Source of the DNA: JANMDU01 sp031375105
GTDB taxonomy: Bacteria > Pseudomonadota > Gammaproteobacteria > Burkholderiales > Burkholderiaceae_C
Length of the DNA: 64,000 nucleotides
NCBI GenBank assembly: GCA_031375105.1
Contig: JANMHJ010000071.1
Coordinates: 124,001-188,000, forward strand
Direction: 5' to 3'
Shown here: positions 43,357 to 50,914 of the stretch, one piece after another
Layout of the letters: each line of letters opens with the position of its first letter
Position numbering within the stretch: position 1 is the stretch's first letter
Notes under the pieces: generated by a model
The model's input: only the letters and a program-made list of their open reading frames with translations
Told to the model about the DNA's origin: nothing
Databases searched by the model: none
Made by a program: the position numbers and the translations under genes

Positions 43357-43375
43357 CAACCTAAATCGCTAAAAA

Positions 43376-44347
43376 TCACTCCGCCGGTTTGATATTCAGC
43401 TCCTGCGCCAAGCGCTGCCAGCGTGCTGTGTCGCCTTCCACCATGGCCTTCATCTCAGCGGCGCCACCTGCAGCAGGTGTAAGCGCGAGCACGGCGAGTT
43501 TTTCTTTCACATCGGGCATGCTCAGCACTTCGCCCATCGCCGCGGCGAGGCGGGCTGTGACGGCGGCTGGCATGCGGGCGGGGCCCATGAGGCCGAACCA
43601 TTGTTCGTAATCCATGCCGGGAACGCCTGCTTCTTGAAAGGTGGGTACGTTCGGATAATCGGGGTGACGGCGGTTGCCGGTGACGGCCAAGGGCACGAGC
43701 TTGCCGCTCTTGACGTGGCTGCCAGCACTGGTCATGGTGGTGATGAAGGTGTTGACTTGCCCGCTCATCAAATCGATCATCGCACGCGAGCTGCCTTGGT
43801 AGGGCACGCTGATGAATTTGATGCCGCTGCGCGCTTTAAAGAGATCGACGACGACCGAGCCTGTGCCGGCAATGGCCATAGAGAGTTTGTCGGGATTGGC
43901 GCGGGCGTAGCGCAATACCTCTTGCGCTGTCTTGGCTTCAAAGCCTGGGTGTGTGAGCAAGAAGGCAGGGGTTTTGCCAATGAGAGAGATCGGCGTGAAA
44001 TCTTTCACCGCGTCATAGGGCATTTTGGCGGTGTAGATCGGCGTGCTGGCGTGAAACACATCGACGAGCACGAGCGTGTAGCCATCAGCCGCTGATTTAG
44101 CCACTAAATCCGTGCCGATCATGCCGCCTGCGCCGCCTTTGTTATCGACCACCACGCTTTGCTTGAGCACTTGGCCCAGCTTATCTGCGATCAAGCGGCC
44201 TGTGCCATCAGAGCTGCCGCCAGCGGGGAAGGGCACGACGATTTTGATCGTTTTATTCGGGAAATCTTGCGCGAAGGCGCTTGGTGCGAGGGCGCTGATG
44301 AATCCAGCTGTGAGGGTGAATGTAAGGAGTTCGCGGCGTTGGGTCAC
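43376..44347 (-). CDS. Bug/TctC-type periplasmic solute receptor
   Basis: About 323 residues. GTG start at 44347 gives V-T-Q-R-R-E-L-L, a normal n-region before the signal core LTAGFISALAPSAFAQ; the longer frame to 44410 is encoded by the neighbouring repeat and looks spurious. Mature part starts DFPNKTIKIVVPFPAGGSSD, with VVDNKGGAGGMIGTD and YQGSSRAMIDLMSGQVNTF. Ligand unknown. No transporter membrane genes are nearby. Confidence 0.87.
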   Translation of the reverse strand: MTQRRELLTFTLTAGFISALAPSAFAQDFPNKTIKIVVPFPAGGSSDGTGRLIADKLGQVLKQSVVVDNKGGAGGMIGTDLVAKSAADGYTLVLVDVFHASTPIYTAKMPYDAVKDFTPISLIGKTPAFLLTHPGFEAKTAQEVLRYARANPDKLSMAIAGTGSVVVDLFKARSGIKFISVPYQGSSRAMIDLMSGQVNTFITTMTSAGSHVKSGKLVPLAVTGNRRHPDYPNVPTFQEAGVPGMDYEQWFGLMGPARMPAAVTARLAAAMGEVLSMPDVKEKLAVLALTPAAGGAAEMKAMVEGDTARWQRLAQELNIKPAE

Positions 44348-44387
44348 GATGATTAATTTCTTTAAAATAATGATAAAAAATGGCTGA

Positions 44388-44431
44388 TAGCCGACGTAGA
44401 TATTGCGCAAGGCGCTACTTATTTAATAGCA
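44388..44431 (-). repeat. Dispersed 45-bp repeat, copy 9, upstream of the Bug receptor
   Basis: The plus strand reads TAGCCGACGTAGATATTGCG then CAAGGCGCTACTTATTTAATAGCA. It lies between the Bug start codon and the stop of the esterase gene and thus in the receptor gene's 5' region. Confidence 0.8.
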
Positions 44432-44440
44432 ATTGATGAG

Positions 44441-45295
44441 TCACTTTAAACCTGAAATCTTTGAATTCAAAAAAAGCAAAGCATCGGGCAGTGTGTCGCG
44501 CCAGACCATCCATTCGTGATCACCATTCACGATACGCAGCTCAATCGCTGCAGGCTGGTGAAAGCGCAGGCGCTCAAATAACGTGGTGGCGTGTAGTGCG
44601 ATGCTGAAGGTGTCGTGATCGCCAGAGTTGATATACATCGGTACGATGGTGCCGGATTTTTTGTAGGCCTCCATGTGCACGGGGTAGTTGAGAGATTTCC
44701 ACAGATCTGCGTCAAACTTACCATCTTTTTGGAACGGATGGTTGCGCACCGCTGAGGAGCTTGTCGGCGGCACGGGGTCGTAGATCGCGGGGCTGAGGAT
44801 GGCGGTAGCGGCGAAGAGCTGAGGGTATTTCATCACCAGATTGAGCGCGCCATAGCCGCCAGCAGACAGGCCTGCCACCAAGCGGTTGGCGCGGGTGGCG
44901 TCGATGCGGTATTTACCTTCTGCATGGGGCAGTAGCTCTTTCATCAGCGCAGTTTCGGCCTTATCTTTCGCGCCATCGACCCACCAGCCACCGGTGTGGC
45001 CGGGCATCACGACGATCATCGGGTGAATCTGGCCACGTGCAATCAACGCATCCATCGTCTCGCGCAAGCCGCCCTTGGCGATCCATTCATTCTCATTGCC
45101 GCCCGCGCCGTGCAGCAGATAAAGCACAGGGTAGCGCTTGGTGTCTTTGGCGTAGCTGTCGGGCAGATAGACGGTGTAGTTGTAGTCTCGCGCGAGTGCG
45201 GTGGATTTGAAGGTTTCTAAAAACACTTCGCCAGCGTGAGCGCAGATCGCCCATAGCGCGATGCAGCTGAGTAATGCAGCACGTAAAAATTTCAT
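44441..45295 (-). CDS. Exported esterase of the esterase D/antigen 85 type
   Basis: About 284 residues with a Sec signal (MKFLRAALLSCIALWAICAHA). The alpha/beta hydrolase core has YPVLYLLHGAGGNENEW, the nucleophile elbow GLSAGGYGALNL and the late DHEWMVWRDTLP with the catalytic His. GAGGAG 8 nt upstream supports the ATG at 45295. Substrate unknown. Confidence 0.82.
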   Translation of the reverse strand: MKFLRAALLSCIALWAICAHAGEVFLETFKSTALARDYNYTVYLPDSYAKDTKRYPVLYLLHGAGGNENEWIAKGGLRETMDALIARGQIHPMIVVMPGHTGGWWVDGAKDKAETALMKELLPHAEGKYRIDATRANRLVAGLSAGGYGALNLVMKYPQLFAATAILSPAIYDPVPPTSSSAVRNHPFQKDGKFDADLWKSLNYPVHMEAYKKSGTIVPMYINSGDHDTFSIALHATTLFERLRFHQPAAIELRIVNGDHEWMVWRDTLPDALLFLNSKISGLK

Positions 45296-45402
45296 CAAGG
45301 TCTCCTCGATGCAAGCAGCATCTTTGATTGATATTGGAATTTGTGAGACCACATCATAGATCACCCTCCCATGCAGTGCTACGATGACTGAAGGAGTTAA
45401 AA

Positions 45403-46176
45403 ATGCCACTTCATCACATTTTGTGCGCCCTGCTTTTGGTCTTACTGCCCGCCTGTTTGCAGGCGCAGCCGATGCCGCAATCTACCGATGTGCAGATCAT
45501 GCGCGAGGCCAAGCTGATCGCCTCATCGGGGCGCGTGGATCTTTATGAACACAAGATTTCAGTGAACGCAGAGCTTGCGCCGCTCTCGGATCGCGCCATC
45601 ACGCAGATGGAAAATTTGCTGAACCGCAAATGGGATACGCGCACGCTGGGCGAGCGGATCAGCGTGTATGTCTCGGCTGATACGCGCGTGTCTCATGTGC
45701 TTGGCGGCTATGAGCATCCGAGCAACCCAAAGCCCATCCTCTTCCTCAATCCGCTGGTGGCGCGCATGGCGCTTGCTGGGCGCAACGCCACCTATGCGCA
45801 CGAGCTCGCGCACTTGCTCACATGGCGCTTCTACAGCCACACACTGCGCGAAGGCTTGGCAGACTACTTGGCACTCCAACTACACCCCGGGGCAGGCATC
45901 GGCCCCAACCGCGATGGCTACGCCAGCTTCCCGCCGGTGGCCGAAGGCCTCGCAGACATCCTGGGCACAACTGCCGCCCCACCCGCCAATCTCATCCCAG
46001 ACCAAGCCTTCCGAGAAAGCTACTACGCCTCAAGCTACCGCCTTGTGCGCCATCTCATCGAAGTTGGCGGCTTGCCTAAATTTCTAGAACTGTATGCAGC
46101 ACGTGACCCAGAAGCTGCGTTTAAACAGTTGTATGGTCAAGACAGAGCGGCGCTTTTGGCTGCGGCGTTGAAATGA
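45403..46176 (+). CDS. Exported gluzincin-type metallopeptidase-like protein
   Basis: A 257-residue protein with a Sec signal ending LQAQP near residue 24. The zinc motif HELAH is in ATYAHELAHLLTWRF, and a possible third ligand Glu in LREGLADYLA follows about 16 residues on, as in gluzincins. The rest has no domain I know. It may be an active periplasmic peptidase; divergent from the esterase gene, sharing a 107-bp gap. Confidence 0.65.
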   Translation: MPLHHILCALLLVLLPACLQAQPMPQSTDVQIMREAKLIASSGRVDLYEHKISVNAELAPLSDRAITQMENLLNRKWDTRTLGERISVYVSADTRVSHVLGGYEHPSNPKPILFLNPLVARMALAGRNATYAHELAHLLTWRFYSHTLREGLADYLALQLHPGAGIGPNRDGYASFPPVAEGLADILGTTAAPPANLIPDQAFRESYYASSYRLVRHLIEVGGLPKFLELYAARDPEAAFKQLYGQDRAALLAAALK

Positions 46177-46215
46177 TTTGCATCTAGTGTGATCATTTCA
46201 AGCTATTTGAGTGGG

Positions 46216-46259
46216 TAGCCGGCGTATTTATTGCGCGGAGTGCTATTGAATTTATAGTA
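46216..46259 (-). repeat. Dispersed 45-bp repeat, copy 10, intergenic
   Basis: TAGCCGGCGTATTTATTGCG then CGGAGTGCTATTGAATTTATAGTA on the plus strand; reverse copy. Confidence 0.88.
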
Positions 46260-46300
46260 ACGGCTTACTATGCGTTTCGCGCGAAGTTTTGTATGTGCAG

Positions 46301-46351
46301 CCTACCATCGGGAATTTGTATTTAACGTAAATACAAATTCCCGATGGTAGG
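46301..46351. repeat. Palindrome with perfect 24-bp arms
   Basis: Arms 46301-46324 and 46328-46351 are exact reverse complements (CCTACCATCGGGAATTTGTA plus TTTA on the left), leaving only a 3-nt ACG loop. Looser complementarity continues outward (GCGCGAAG and TTTTGTATGTGCAG on the left against GCACCTGCGG and GCGCGCAA on the right strand). It could end transcription in both directions or be the remains of a mobile element. Confidence 0.9.
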
Positions 46352-46428
46352 CCGCAGGTGCAAAAGGTAAAGCGGAACGGTTGCGCGCAACCGATGTTTG
46401 CAAAAACGAAAGCTTGGCGTGCGCCGAG

Positions 46429-46517
46429 AAAAATTAGGGTCAGAGCCCAATTTCGGCAGTGCGTTGTCTCACTTCGGGAAGGCTATCGTCCTGAATTGAG
46501 ATCTGACCCCAATTTTT
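46429..46517. repeat. REPIN-like unit, copy 1
   Basis: Ends AAAAATTAGGGTCAGA and TCTGACCCCAATTTTT are inverted, and the middle holds TTCGGGAAGGCTATCGTCC, which recurs in the copy at 59651. GGGGTCAGA-type ends are typical of REP elements moved by RAYT transposases; none is encoded in the window. Confidence 0.75.
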
Positions 46518-46525
46518 CTCTGCTC

Positions 46526-46565
46526 CTCATTCAATAGCACTCTGCGCAGTATCTATGCCGGCTAA
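46526..46565 (+). repeat. Dispersed 45-bp repeat, copy 11, intergenic
   Basis: CTCATTCAATAGCA then CTCTGCGCAGTATCTATGCC and GGCTAA; forward copy with a damaged left arm, nine bases after the REPIN-like unit. Confidence 0.85.
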
Positions 46566-46585
46566 CTACTCAAAACGCTTCAAAC

Positions 46586-48184
46586 TCAAGCCGCCTGAGC
46601 ATCCTCGCGAATCATATCGGCGGCTTTCTCAGCAATCATGATGGTGGGGCCATTGGTGTTGCCGCTCACCAGCTGCGGCATGATGGAGGCATCGACCACG
46701 CGCAGACCTTGCAGGCCGTGCACGCGCAAACGGGCATCGACGACATCGAGTGCTCCACTTCCCATGCGGCAAGTGCCGACCGGGTGATAAATCGTGTCGC
46801 CGTTGCTCCTGATGAATTGCTCAATTTGTGCATCGGTTTGCGATGTGGCGGAGAGCGGGAGCTCTTTACCTGCGAAGCCTGCGAGTGCTGGCTGGCTCAT
46901 CACGTTGCGCATGATTTTGAAGGCTTTGACCATGCGCTGTACGTCGTCTGGGTCTTGCATGAAGGCGGGGTCGATCAAGGGCGCTGCCATCGGGTCGCTG
47001 CTGGCGAGCTTCAGGCTGCCTCGGCTCTTTGGGCGCAAGACGCAGACGTGGCAGGAGTAGCCATGGCCCCAGGTGGGTGTGCGGCCATGGTTGATGAGTT
47101 TGCCGATCACGAAGTGAAATTGCAGATCTGGCCGCGCTTCGTCTGGGGAGCTTTTGATGAAACCGCCTGCTTCAGCGAAATTGGTGGTCAAGATACCTGT
47201 GCGGCTTTTCCGCCACTCGAAAATACCTTTCACCGCGTTGACCATACCTGTCAGCGAGAGCCCAAAAAGCTCGGTGAGCTTGGGTGCGTTGTACACCTGC
47301 ACAGCATCCATATGGTCGTGCAAATGCTGGCCAACGCCAGGCAGATCGTGCAGCACCGGGATACCGTGTTCTTGCAGATGCGTAGCTGAGCCCACGCCTG
47401 AGAGCATCAGCAGCTGGGGCGATGCAAATGCGCCGCCGCTTAAGATCACTTCGCCCACGGTTTTCACGGTTTTGATCTGGCCGCCTTGGCGGTATTCCAC
47501 ACCGACGGCGCGTTTGCCCTCAAACAACACTTTGGTGGCATGCGCCCCGGTGATCACCGTCAAATTCGGGCGATTCAGATGCGGGGAGAGGTAGCCCTTG
47601 GCTGCGCTCCAGCGTTCGCCGTTTTTATGGGTCACTTGATAGACACCCACGCCCTCTTGGCTTGCGCCGTTGAAATCAGGATTCACCGGATAACCTGCTT
47701 GTCGGCCTGCTTCTGCAAAGATAGCGCTAAAGCGATTCGGCGAGGTGAGGTCTTTCACGTTCAGTGGGCCGCCAGTGCCATGAAAGGCATCAGCGCCGCG
47801 CTCGTTATTCTCCGAGCGTTTGAAATACGGGAGCACATCGTCAAAGCTCCAGCCGCTGTTGCCTTGTGCAGCCCAGTCGTCATAGTCTTCCTTCTGACCA
47901 CGGATGTAGATCATCGCGTTGATCGAGCTGGAGCCACCCAATACCTTGCCACGCGGCTGATAGCCTTTTCGGCCATTCAAACCTTTTTGCGGCACAGTCT
48001 CATAAGCCCAATTGGCAATGGTTGTTTGCGCCATCAAAGCCAAACCAGCGGGGCAATGGATGAGGATGCTCGAGTCCACTGGCCCAGCTTCCAGCAGCGC
48101 CACGCGAATGGCAGGATCTTCACTCAGGCGCGAAGCCAACACACAACCAGCCGAGCCACCACCAACTACACAATAATCAAACAT
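46586..48184 (-). CDS. GMC-family oxidoreductase (choline dehydrogenase-like)
   Basis: A 532-residue flavoenzyme. FAD motif VVGGGSAGCVLASRLSED, first GMC signature GKVLGGSSSINAMIYIRGQ, second signature SGGAFASPQLLMLSGVG, and the C-terminal YHPVGTCRMG with the catalytic His plus a later Asn in SGNTNGP. It oxidises an alcohol to an aldehyde; choline is only one possibility, and no betB or betI is adjacent. It appears to be a single-gene unit. Confidence 0.88.
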   Translation of the reverse strand: MFDYCVVGGGSAGCVLASRLSEDPAIRVALLEAGPVDSSILIHCPAGLALMAQTTIANWAYETVPQKGLNGRKGYQPRGKVLGGSSSINAMIYIRGQKEDYDDWAAQGNSGWSFDDVLPYFKRSENNERGADAFHGTGGPLNVKDLTSPNRFSAIFAEAGRQAGYPVNPDFNGASQEGVGVYQVTHKNGERWSAAKGYLSPHLNRPNLTVITGAHATKVLFEGKRAVGVEYRQGGQIKTVKTVGEVILSGGAFASPQLLMLSGVGSATHLQEHGIPVLHDLPGVGQHLHDHMDAVQVYNAPKLTELFGLSLTGMVNAVKGIFEWRKSRTGILTTNFAEAGGFIKSSPDEARPDLQFHFVIGKLINHGRTPTWGHGYSCHVCVLRPKSRGSLKLASSDPMAAPLIDPAFMQDPDDVQRMVKAFKIMRNVMSQPALAGFAGKELPLSATSQTDAQIEQFIRSNGDTIYHPVGTCRMGSGALDVVDARLRVHGLQGLRVVDASIMPQLVSGNTNGPTIMIAEKAADMIREDAQAA

Positions 48185-48299
48185 TTTGTTCTCCTCAAGC
48201 GTGCATAGTAAGCACTCAGACGAGGAGTTTCTAGAGGCTAGCCCCGTAAACGATGCGGAATTACCCTTAAGGCGTGATTTTTTAAGCTAAAGCGGCAGA

Positions 48300-48343
48300 T
48301 TGCCGGCGTATTTATTGTGCGGGGTACTATCTTATTTGTAGCG
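48300..48343 (-). repeat. Dispersed 45-bp repeat, copy 12, intergenic
   Basis: TTGCCGGCGTATTTATTGTG then CGGGGTACTATCTTATTTGTAGCG on the plus strand; reverse copy. Confidence 0.82.
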
Positions 48344-48370
48344 TTCTGAAGGTTTCGTTTTGCATAGACC

Positions 48371-48520
48371 GGCTACGAGGGTTAGGGCTGCTGCGTCTGC
48401 CTCATGTACCCTGCTCGGGATTTGCGGCACCTGCCGTGAGATAAAGAACCAAAACGCTGCGCGTTTATTTAGCCTGTGCTGCGAAAATCGGCAACCGCAG
48501 CAACCCCAACCCTCGCGGCC
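48371..48520 (-). ncRNA. Structured element, member C (minus orientation)
   Basis: Read on the minus strand: outer arm GGCCGCGAGGGTTGGGGTTG pairs with CAGCCCTAACCCTCGTAGCC through Watson-Crick and three G-U pairs; on the plus strand those would be A-C mismatches, so the minus transcript is the folded one. Inside are CGATTTTCGCAGCACAGG, hairpin AAACGC-GCA-GCGTTT, hairpin CGGCA-GG-TGCCG and CGAGCAGGGTACATGA, the same order as members A and B although the outer stem is quite different. Confidence 0.65.
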
Positions 48521-48611
48521 TATTAGCCACGCTTGAGATCTTCGCTCGCCCACAGTAACTACTTCCAATCCAATTGGCGCGCCGTGATTGGAACTGCCCT
48601 CGCTAACCCTC

Positions 48612-48754
48612 GGCCTGTGGGAGCCGTATTCGGGCGGGCGATTTTCGCAGCGCAGGGTTAAAAAGCGCGTAGCGCTTTCATCGTTATTACGCGGCAGGTG
48701 CCGCACGCTCCGAGCAGGGTACATGAGCCCGCCCGAATACGGCTCCCACAGGCC
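48612..48754 (+). ncRNA. Structured element, member B (plus orientation)
   Basis: Terminal arms 48612-48639 and 48727-48754 are perfectly complementary over 28 bp. They differ from member A at one position, where A has an A-T pair and B a G-C pair, a compensatory change. Inside: GATTTTCGCAGCGCAGGG, hairpin AAAGCGC-GTA-GCGCTTT, hairpin GCGGCA-GG-TGCCGC and CGAGCAGGGTACATGAG. Confidence 0.68.
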
Positions 48755-48782
48755 ACAAGCGCACCACCCAACCCAAGCAACA

Positions 48783-48813
48783 AAATTAATTGGGTTCTGA
48801 CCCCAATTAATTT
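48783..48813 (-). repeat. REP-like hairpin over the end of aroG
   Basis: Arms AAATTAATTGGG (48783-48794) and CCCAATTAATTT (48802-48813) around TTCTGAC; the GGGGTCAGAACCC core links it to the REPIN-like units. On the minus strand it is followed by TTTTG. The aroG stop codon lies inside it, so it may act as the aroG terminator. Confidence 0.7.
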
Positions 48814-49931
48814 CTCCGTGCCTTCACTGCATCTGAGAGCACTTGCAGCGCCTGCATGGAATCGTCCCAGCCTAGGCAGGCATCGGTGATGCTTTGACCG
48901 TATTCGAGCTTGGCCATATCGTCTTGGCCGGGCGTGAATTTTTGGTTGCCGGCTTTCAGATGGCTCTCTAGCATGACACCAAAAATGCTGCGGCTGCCGC
49001 CTTGCATTTGCTGCGCGATATCCCGCGCCACTTCAAGCTGCTTTTCATGCTTTTTGGATGAATTGGCATGGCTGCAATCGACCATCAAGCTCTGCGGCAA
49101 TTTGGCAGCGGCTAAATCTTTGCAGGCTGCGGCCACGTTGGCTGCATCGTAATTGGGCGTTTTGCCGCCGCGCAAAATCACGTGGCAGTCTTTGTTGCCA
49201 TTGGTTTGTACGATGGCCACTTGGCCGTTTTTATGGACGGACAAAAAGTGGTGGCCGTTGGCAGCAGCTTGAATCGCGTCAGTGGCGATTTTGATGTTGC
49301 CATCGGTGCCGTTTTTGAAGCCAATCGGGGCTGAGAGGCCGCTTGCCAACTCGCGGTGGACTTGGCTCTCGGTGGTGCGTGCGCCAATCGCGCCCCAAGC
49401 GATCAAATCGCCAATGTATTGCGGAGAGATCACGTCTAAGAATTCGCTGCCGGCGGGCAAGCCGAGGCGGTTGATTTCAATGAGCAATTGGCGAGCGATG
49501 CGTAGGCCTTCGTCGATGCGGAAGCTCTCATCCAAGTAAGGATCGTTGATCAAGCCTTTCCAGCCCACGGTCGTGCGCGGTTTCTCGAAATACACACGCA
49601 TCACGATTTCCAACGTGTCGGCATATTTGGTGCGCACATCTTTCAAGCGACGCGCGTAATCGACCGCCGCTGCCGGATCGTGAATCGAGCAGGGGCCGAT
49701 CACGACCAGCAGGCGGTCGTCCTTGCCGTGCATGATGTTGTGGATGTTTTTGCGGGTGCGCTCGATCAGCGATTCGATTGGCGTACCGCGAATCGGGAAG
49801 AAGCGGATGAGGTGTTCGGGAGGAGGAAGCACGGTAATGTCCTTGATGCGGGCGTCGTCGGTCTGGCTGGTGCGGTCTTGCGGTTGGCTGCCAGGTGGAT
49901 ACCATGCGTCTTGGGCCTGGGTGTTGGACAT
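48807..49931 (-). CDS. aroG: 3-deoxy-7-phosphoheptulonate (DAHP) synthase, class I
   Basis: First enzyme of the shikimate pathway, joining PEP and erythrose 4-phosphate. About 374 residues with VVIGPCSIHD, the PEP and metal site around GFKNGTDG, LRGGKTPNYD and MVDCSHANSSKKHEKQ. The N-terminal tail fits the feedback-inhibited AroFGH group; which amino acid inhibits it is not clear. AAGGAG 8 nt before the ATG at 49931 fixes the start. The mRNA leader contains a run of eight aromatic codons and an attenuator, so expression should respond to charged aromatic tRNAs. Confidence 0.93.
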   Translation of the reverse strand: MSNTQAQDAWYPPGSQPQDRTSQTDDARIKDITVLPPPEHLIRFFPIRGTPIESLIERTRKNIHNIMHGKDDRLLVVIGPCSIHDPAAAVDYARRLKDVRTKYADTLEIVMRVYFEKPRTTVGWKGLINDPYLDESFRIDEGLRIARQLLIEINRLGLPAGSEFLDVISPQYIGDLIAWGAIGARTTESQVHRELASGLSAPIGFKNGTDGNIKIATDAIQAAANGHHFLSVHKNGQVAIVQTNGNKDCHVILRGGKTPNYDAANVAAACKDLAAAKLPQSLMVDCSHANSSKKHEKQLEVARDIAQQMQGGSRSIFGVMLESHLKAGNQKFTPGQDDMAKLEYGQSITDACLGWDDSMQALQVLSDAVKARRN

Positions 49932-49969
49932 GTTGTGCTCCTTGGGAGATGGGATGTTTGAAAAAGGCA

Positions 49970-50004
49970 TAAAAAAACCGCCTTGGCTTGGGAGCCCGGC
50001 GGTT
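49970..50004 (-). terminator. Attenuator terminator upstream of aroG
   Basis: On the minus strand AACCGCC (49976-50004 pair) forms a 7-bp stem with GGCGGTT, followed by seven T (49971-49977). The 5' arm, AACCGCCGGG, can instead pair with CCCGGCGG in the leader peptide codons 13-16 (50047-50055 on the plus strand, 8 bp), which would be the antiterminator. Confidence 0.85.
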
Positions 50005-50027
50005 CGATGGAGGTGTGCAGGTTTTAC

Positions 50028-50093
50028 TTATGCATTTGCCTCTCGTCCGCCGGGGACTGAGAACCAAAAATAAAAGTAAAAGAAATTTTGCAT
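50028..50093 (-). CDS. Aromatic-rich leader peptide of aroG
   Basis: A 21-codon frame, MQNFFYFYFWFSVPGGREAN-A, with eight aromatic residues in a row at positions 4-11 (five Phe, two Tyr, one Trp). It ends 24 bp before the attenuator stem. Stalling in the aromatic run for lack of charged tRNA would leave codons 13-16 free to form the antiterminator; translating to the stop would cover them and let the terminator fold. The ribosome site before the ATG is weak by eye. This is the classic design of pheA/trp leaders; the single leader reads all three aromatic amino acids. Confidence 0.85.
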   Translation of the reverse strand: MQNFFYFYFWFSVPGGREANA

Positions 50094-50143
50094 GGGTGAA
50101 ATGTTAACACGGAATATTGCGCGGTCTTTTTGCGACCCACCGA

Positions 50144-50731
50144 TCAACGCTTGGATTGATCGAAATCCTCGGGTTTCCCCCGCAACTGACCCCACCAGTT
50201 TTTGGCGCGCGCCAAGCGTGACTCATCCAAGCCCGCTAGAGCTGACTCTTCGTGCGCCTGAGACTGAGAGAACGCCTGCTCATGCAGGTCGATCATCATC
50301 AGGCCTTCGCCCAGCGTACGCCAGCCAATCATCTCAAAATCTTCAATCACCACTTCGCTGTCGCCGCTGATGTTGCGCTCGACCAGCCATTGGCCCACCA
50401 GCACGCGGAAATTATTCAGTGCGGCGAGGTAGGCTGCGTATTCATAGAGGCTACGCCAAGACACAGACAGGCCGACCACGAGTTGGCGATGCTTGCGCAG
50501 TGCGGTGAGCAAATCCACCAAGAGTGGGCCCACGGTCGCGCCGGGTTGATGACTCGTGAGCGCTTTACCCACGCGCTCGATCACTGCCGACAGCTCGCCC
50601 ATGCCATCCGACAAGCGATGCGTTTCTTCATCGTTAGACATGCTACGCAGCGCTTGGCCGAATTCCGCGAAATCACGGATATCGGGCAAACCTGTTTCGG
50701 GATTCAGTAGAAAATTGGAATGGCCAGACAT
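50144..50731 (-). CDS. Conserved hypothetical protein
   Basis: A 195-residue soluble, largely helical protein that starts SGHSNFLLNPETGLPDI and has no signal peptide or membrane segment. I do not recognise a family. Features are an acidic N terminus, a Trp pair late (KNWWGQLRG) and a polar tail. It lies upstream of the aroG leader in the same direction, with a 50-bp gap before the leader ATG. Confidence 0.55.
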   Translation of the reverse strand: MSGHSNFLLNPETGLPDIRDFAEFGQALRSMSNDEETHRLSDGMGELSAVIERVGKALTSHQPGATVGPLLVDLLTALRKHRQLVVGLSVSWRSLYEYAAYLAALNNFRVLVGQWLVERNISGDSEVVIEDFEMIGWRTLGEGLMMIDLHEQAFSQSQAHEESALAGLDESRLARAKNWWGQLRGKPEDFDQSKR

Positions 50732-50829
50732 GAACAGATTGTCTGGTAAAAATCCGCGCTTCTTCTAGAGAGAGCGCACATAACTTCAACATTACAAAAT
50801 GTTAGCAATTACCGGGTGATGAGAGAATT

Positions 50830-50873
50830 GCTATTAAAATAATAGCAAACTATGCATATTCTGTAACGGCTAT
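50830..50873 (+). repeat. Dispersed 45-bp repeat, copy 13, intergenic
   Basis: GCTATTAAAATAATAGCA then AACTATGCA and TATTCTGTAACGGC; forward copy between the tldD stop and the hypothetical gene. Confidence 0.85.
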
Positions 50874-50914
50874 ATGCCGATTTTTCTTAAAAATAGTCTC
50901 TGTAACGGTTTGCT

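Larger units (their letters stand above)
43006..43375. other. Intergenic stretch with a gene remnant and a repeat
   Basis: Upstream of the glycine-zipper gene; holds a small hairpin (CTGCT-GTAAG-AGCAG near 43089), the remnant at 43155-43262 and the dispersed repeat at 43313-43356. No intact gene is visible. Confidence 0.75.
46177..46585. other. Intergenic stretch packed with four repeats
   Basis: Four distinct elements fill these 409 bp: a dispersed repeat (46216-46259), a long palindrome (46301-46351), a REPIN-like unit (46429-46517) and another dispersed repeat (46526-46565). No gene is visible. Confidence 0.85.
48185..48806. other. Intergenic stretch with structured doublet 2 and repeats
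   Basis: No gene in these 622 bp. It holds a dispersed repeat (48300-48343), structured element members C (48371-48520) and B (48612-48754), and a REP-like hairpin that reaches into the end of aroG. Confidence 0.85.

Noticed and set aside
44348..44410. Longer N terminus for the Bug receptor
   Set aside because: The extension is read from a dispersed repeat and lacks signal-peptide character; the GTG at 44347 fits the family.
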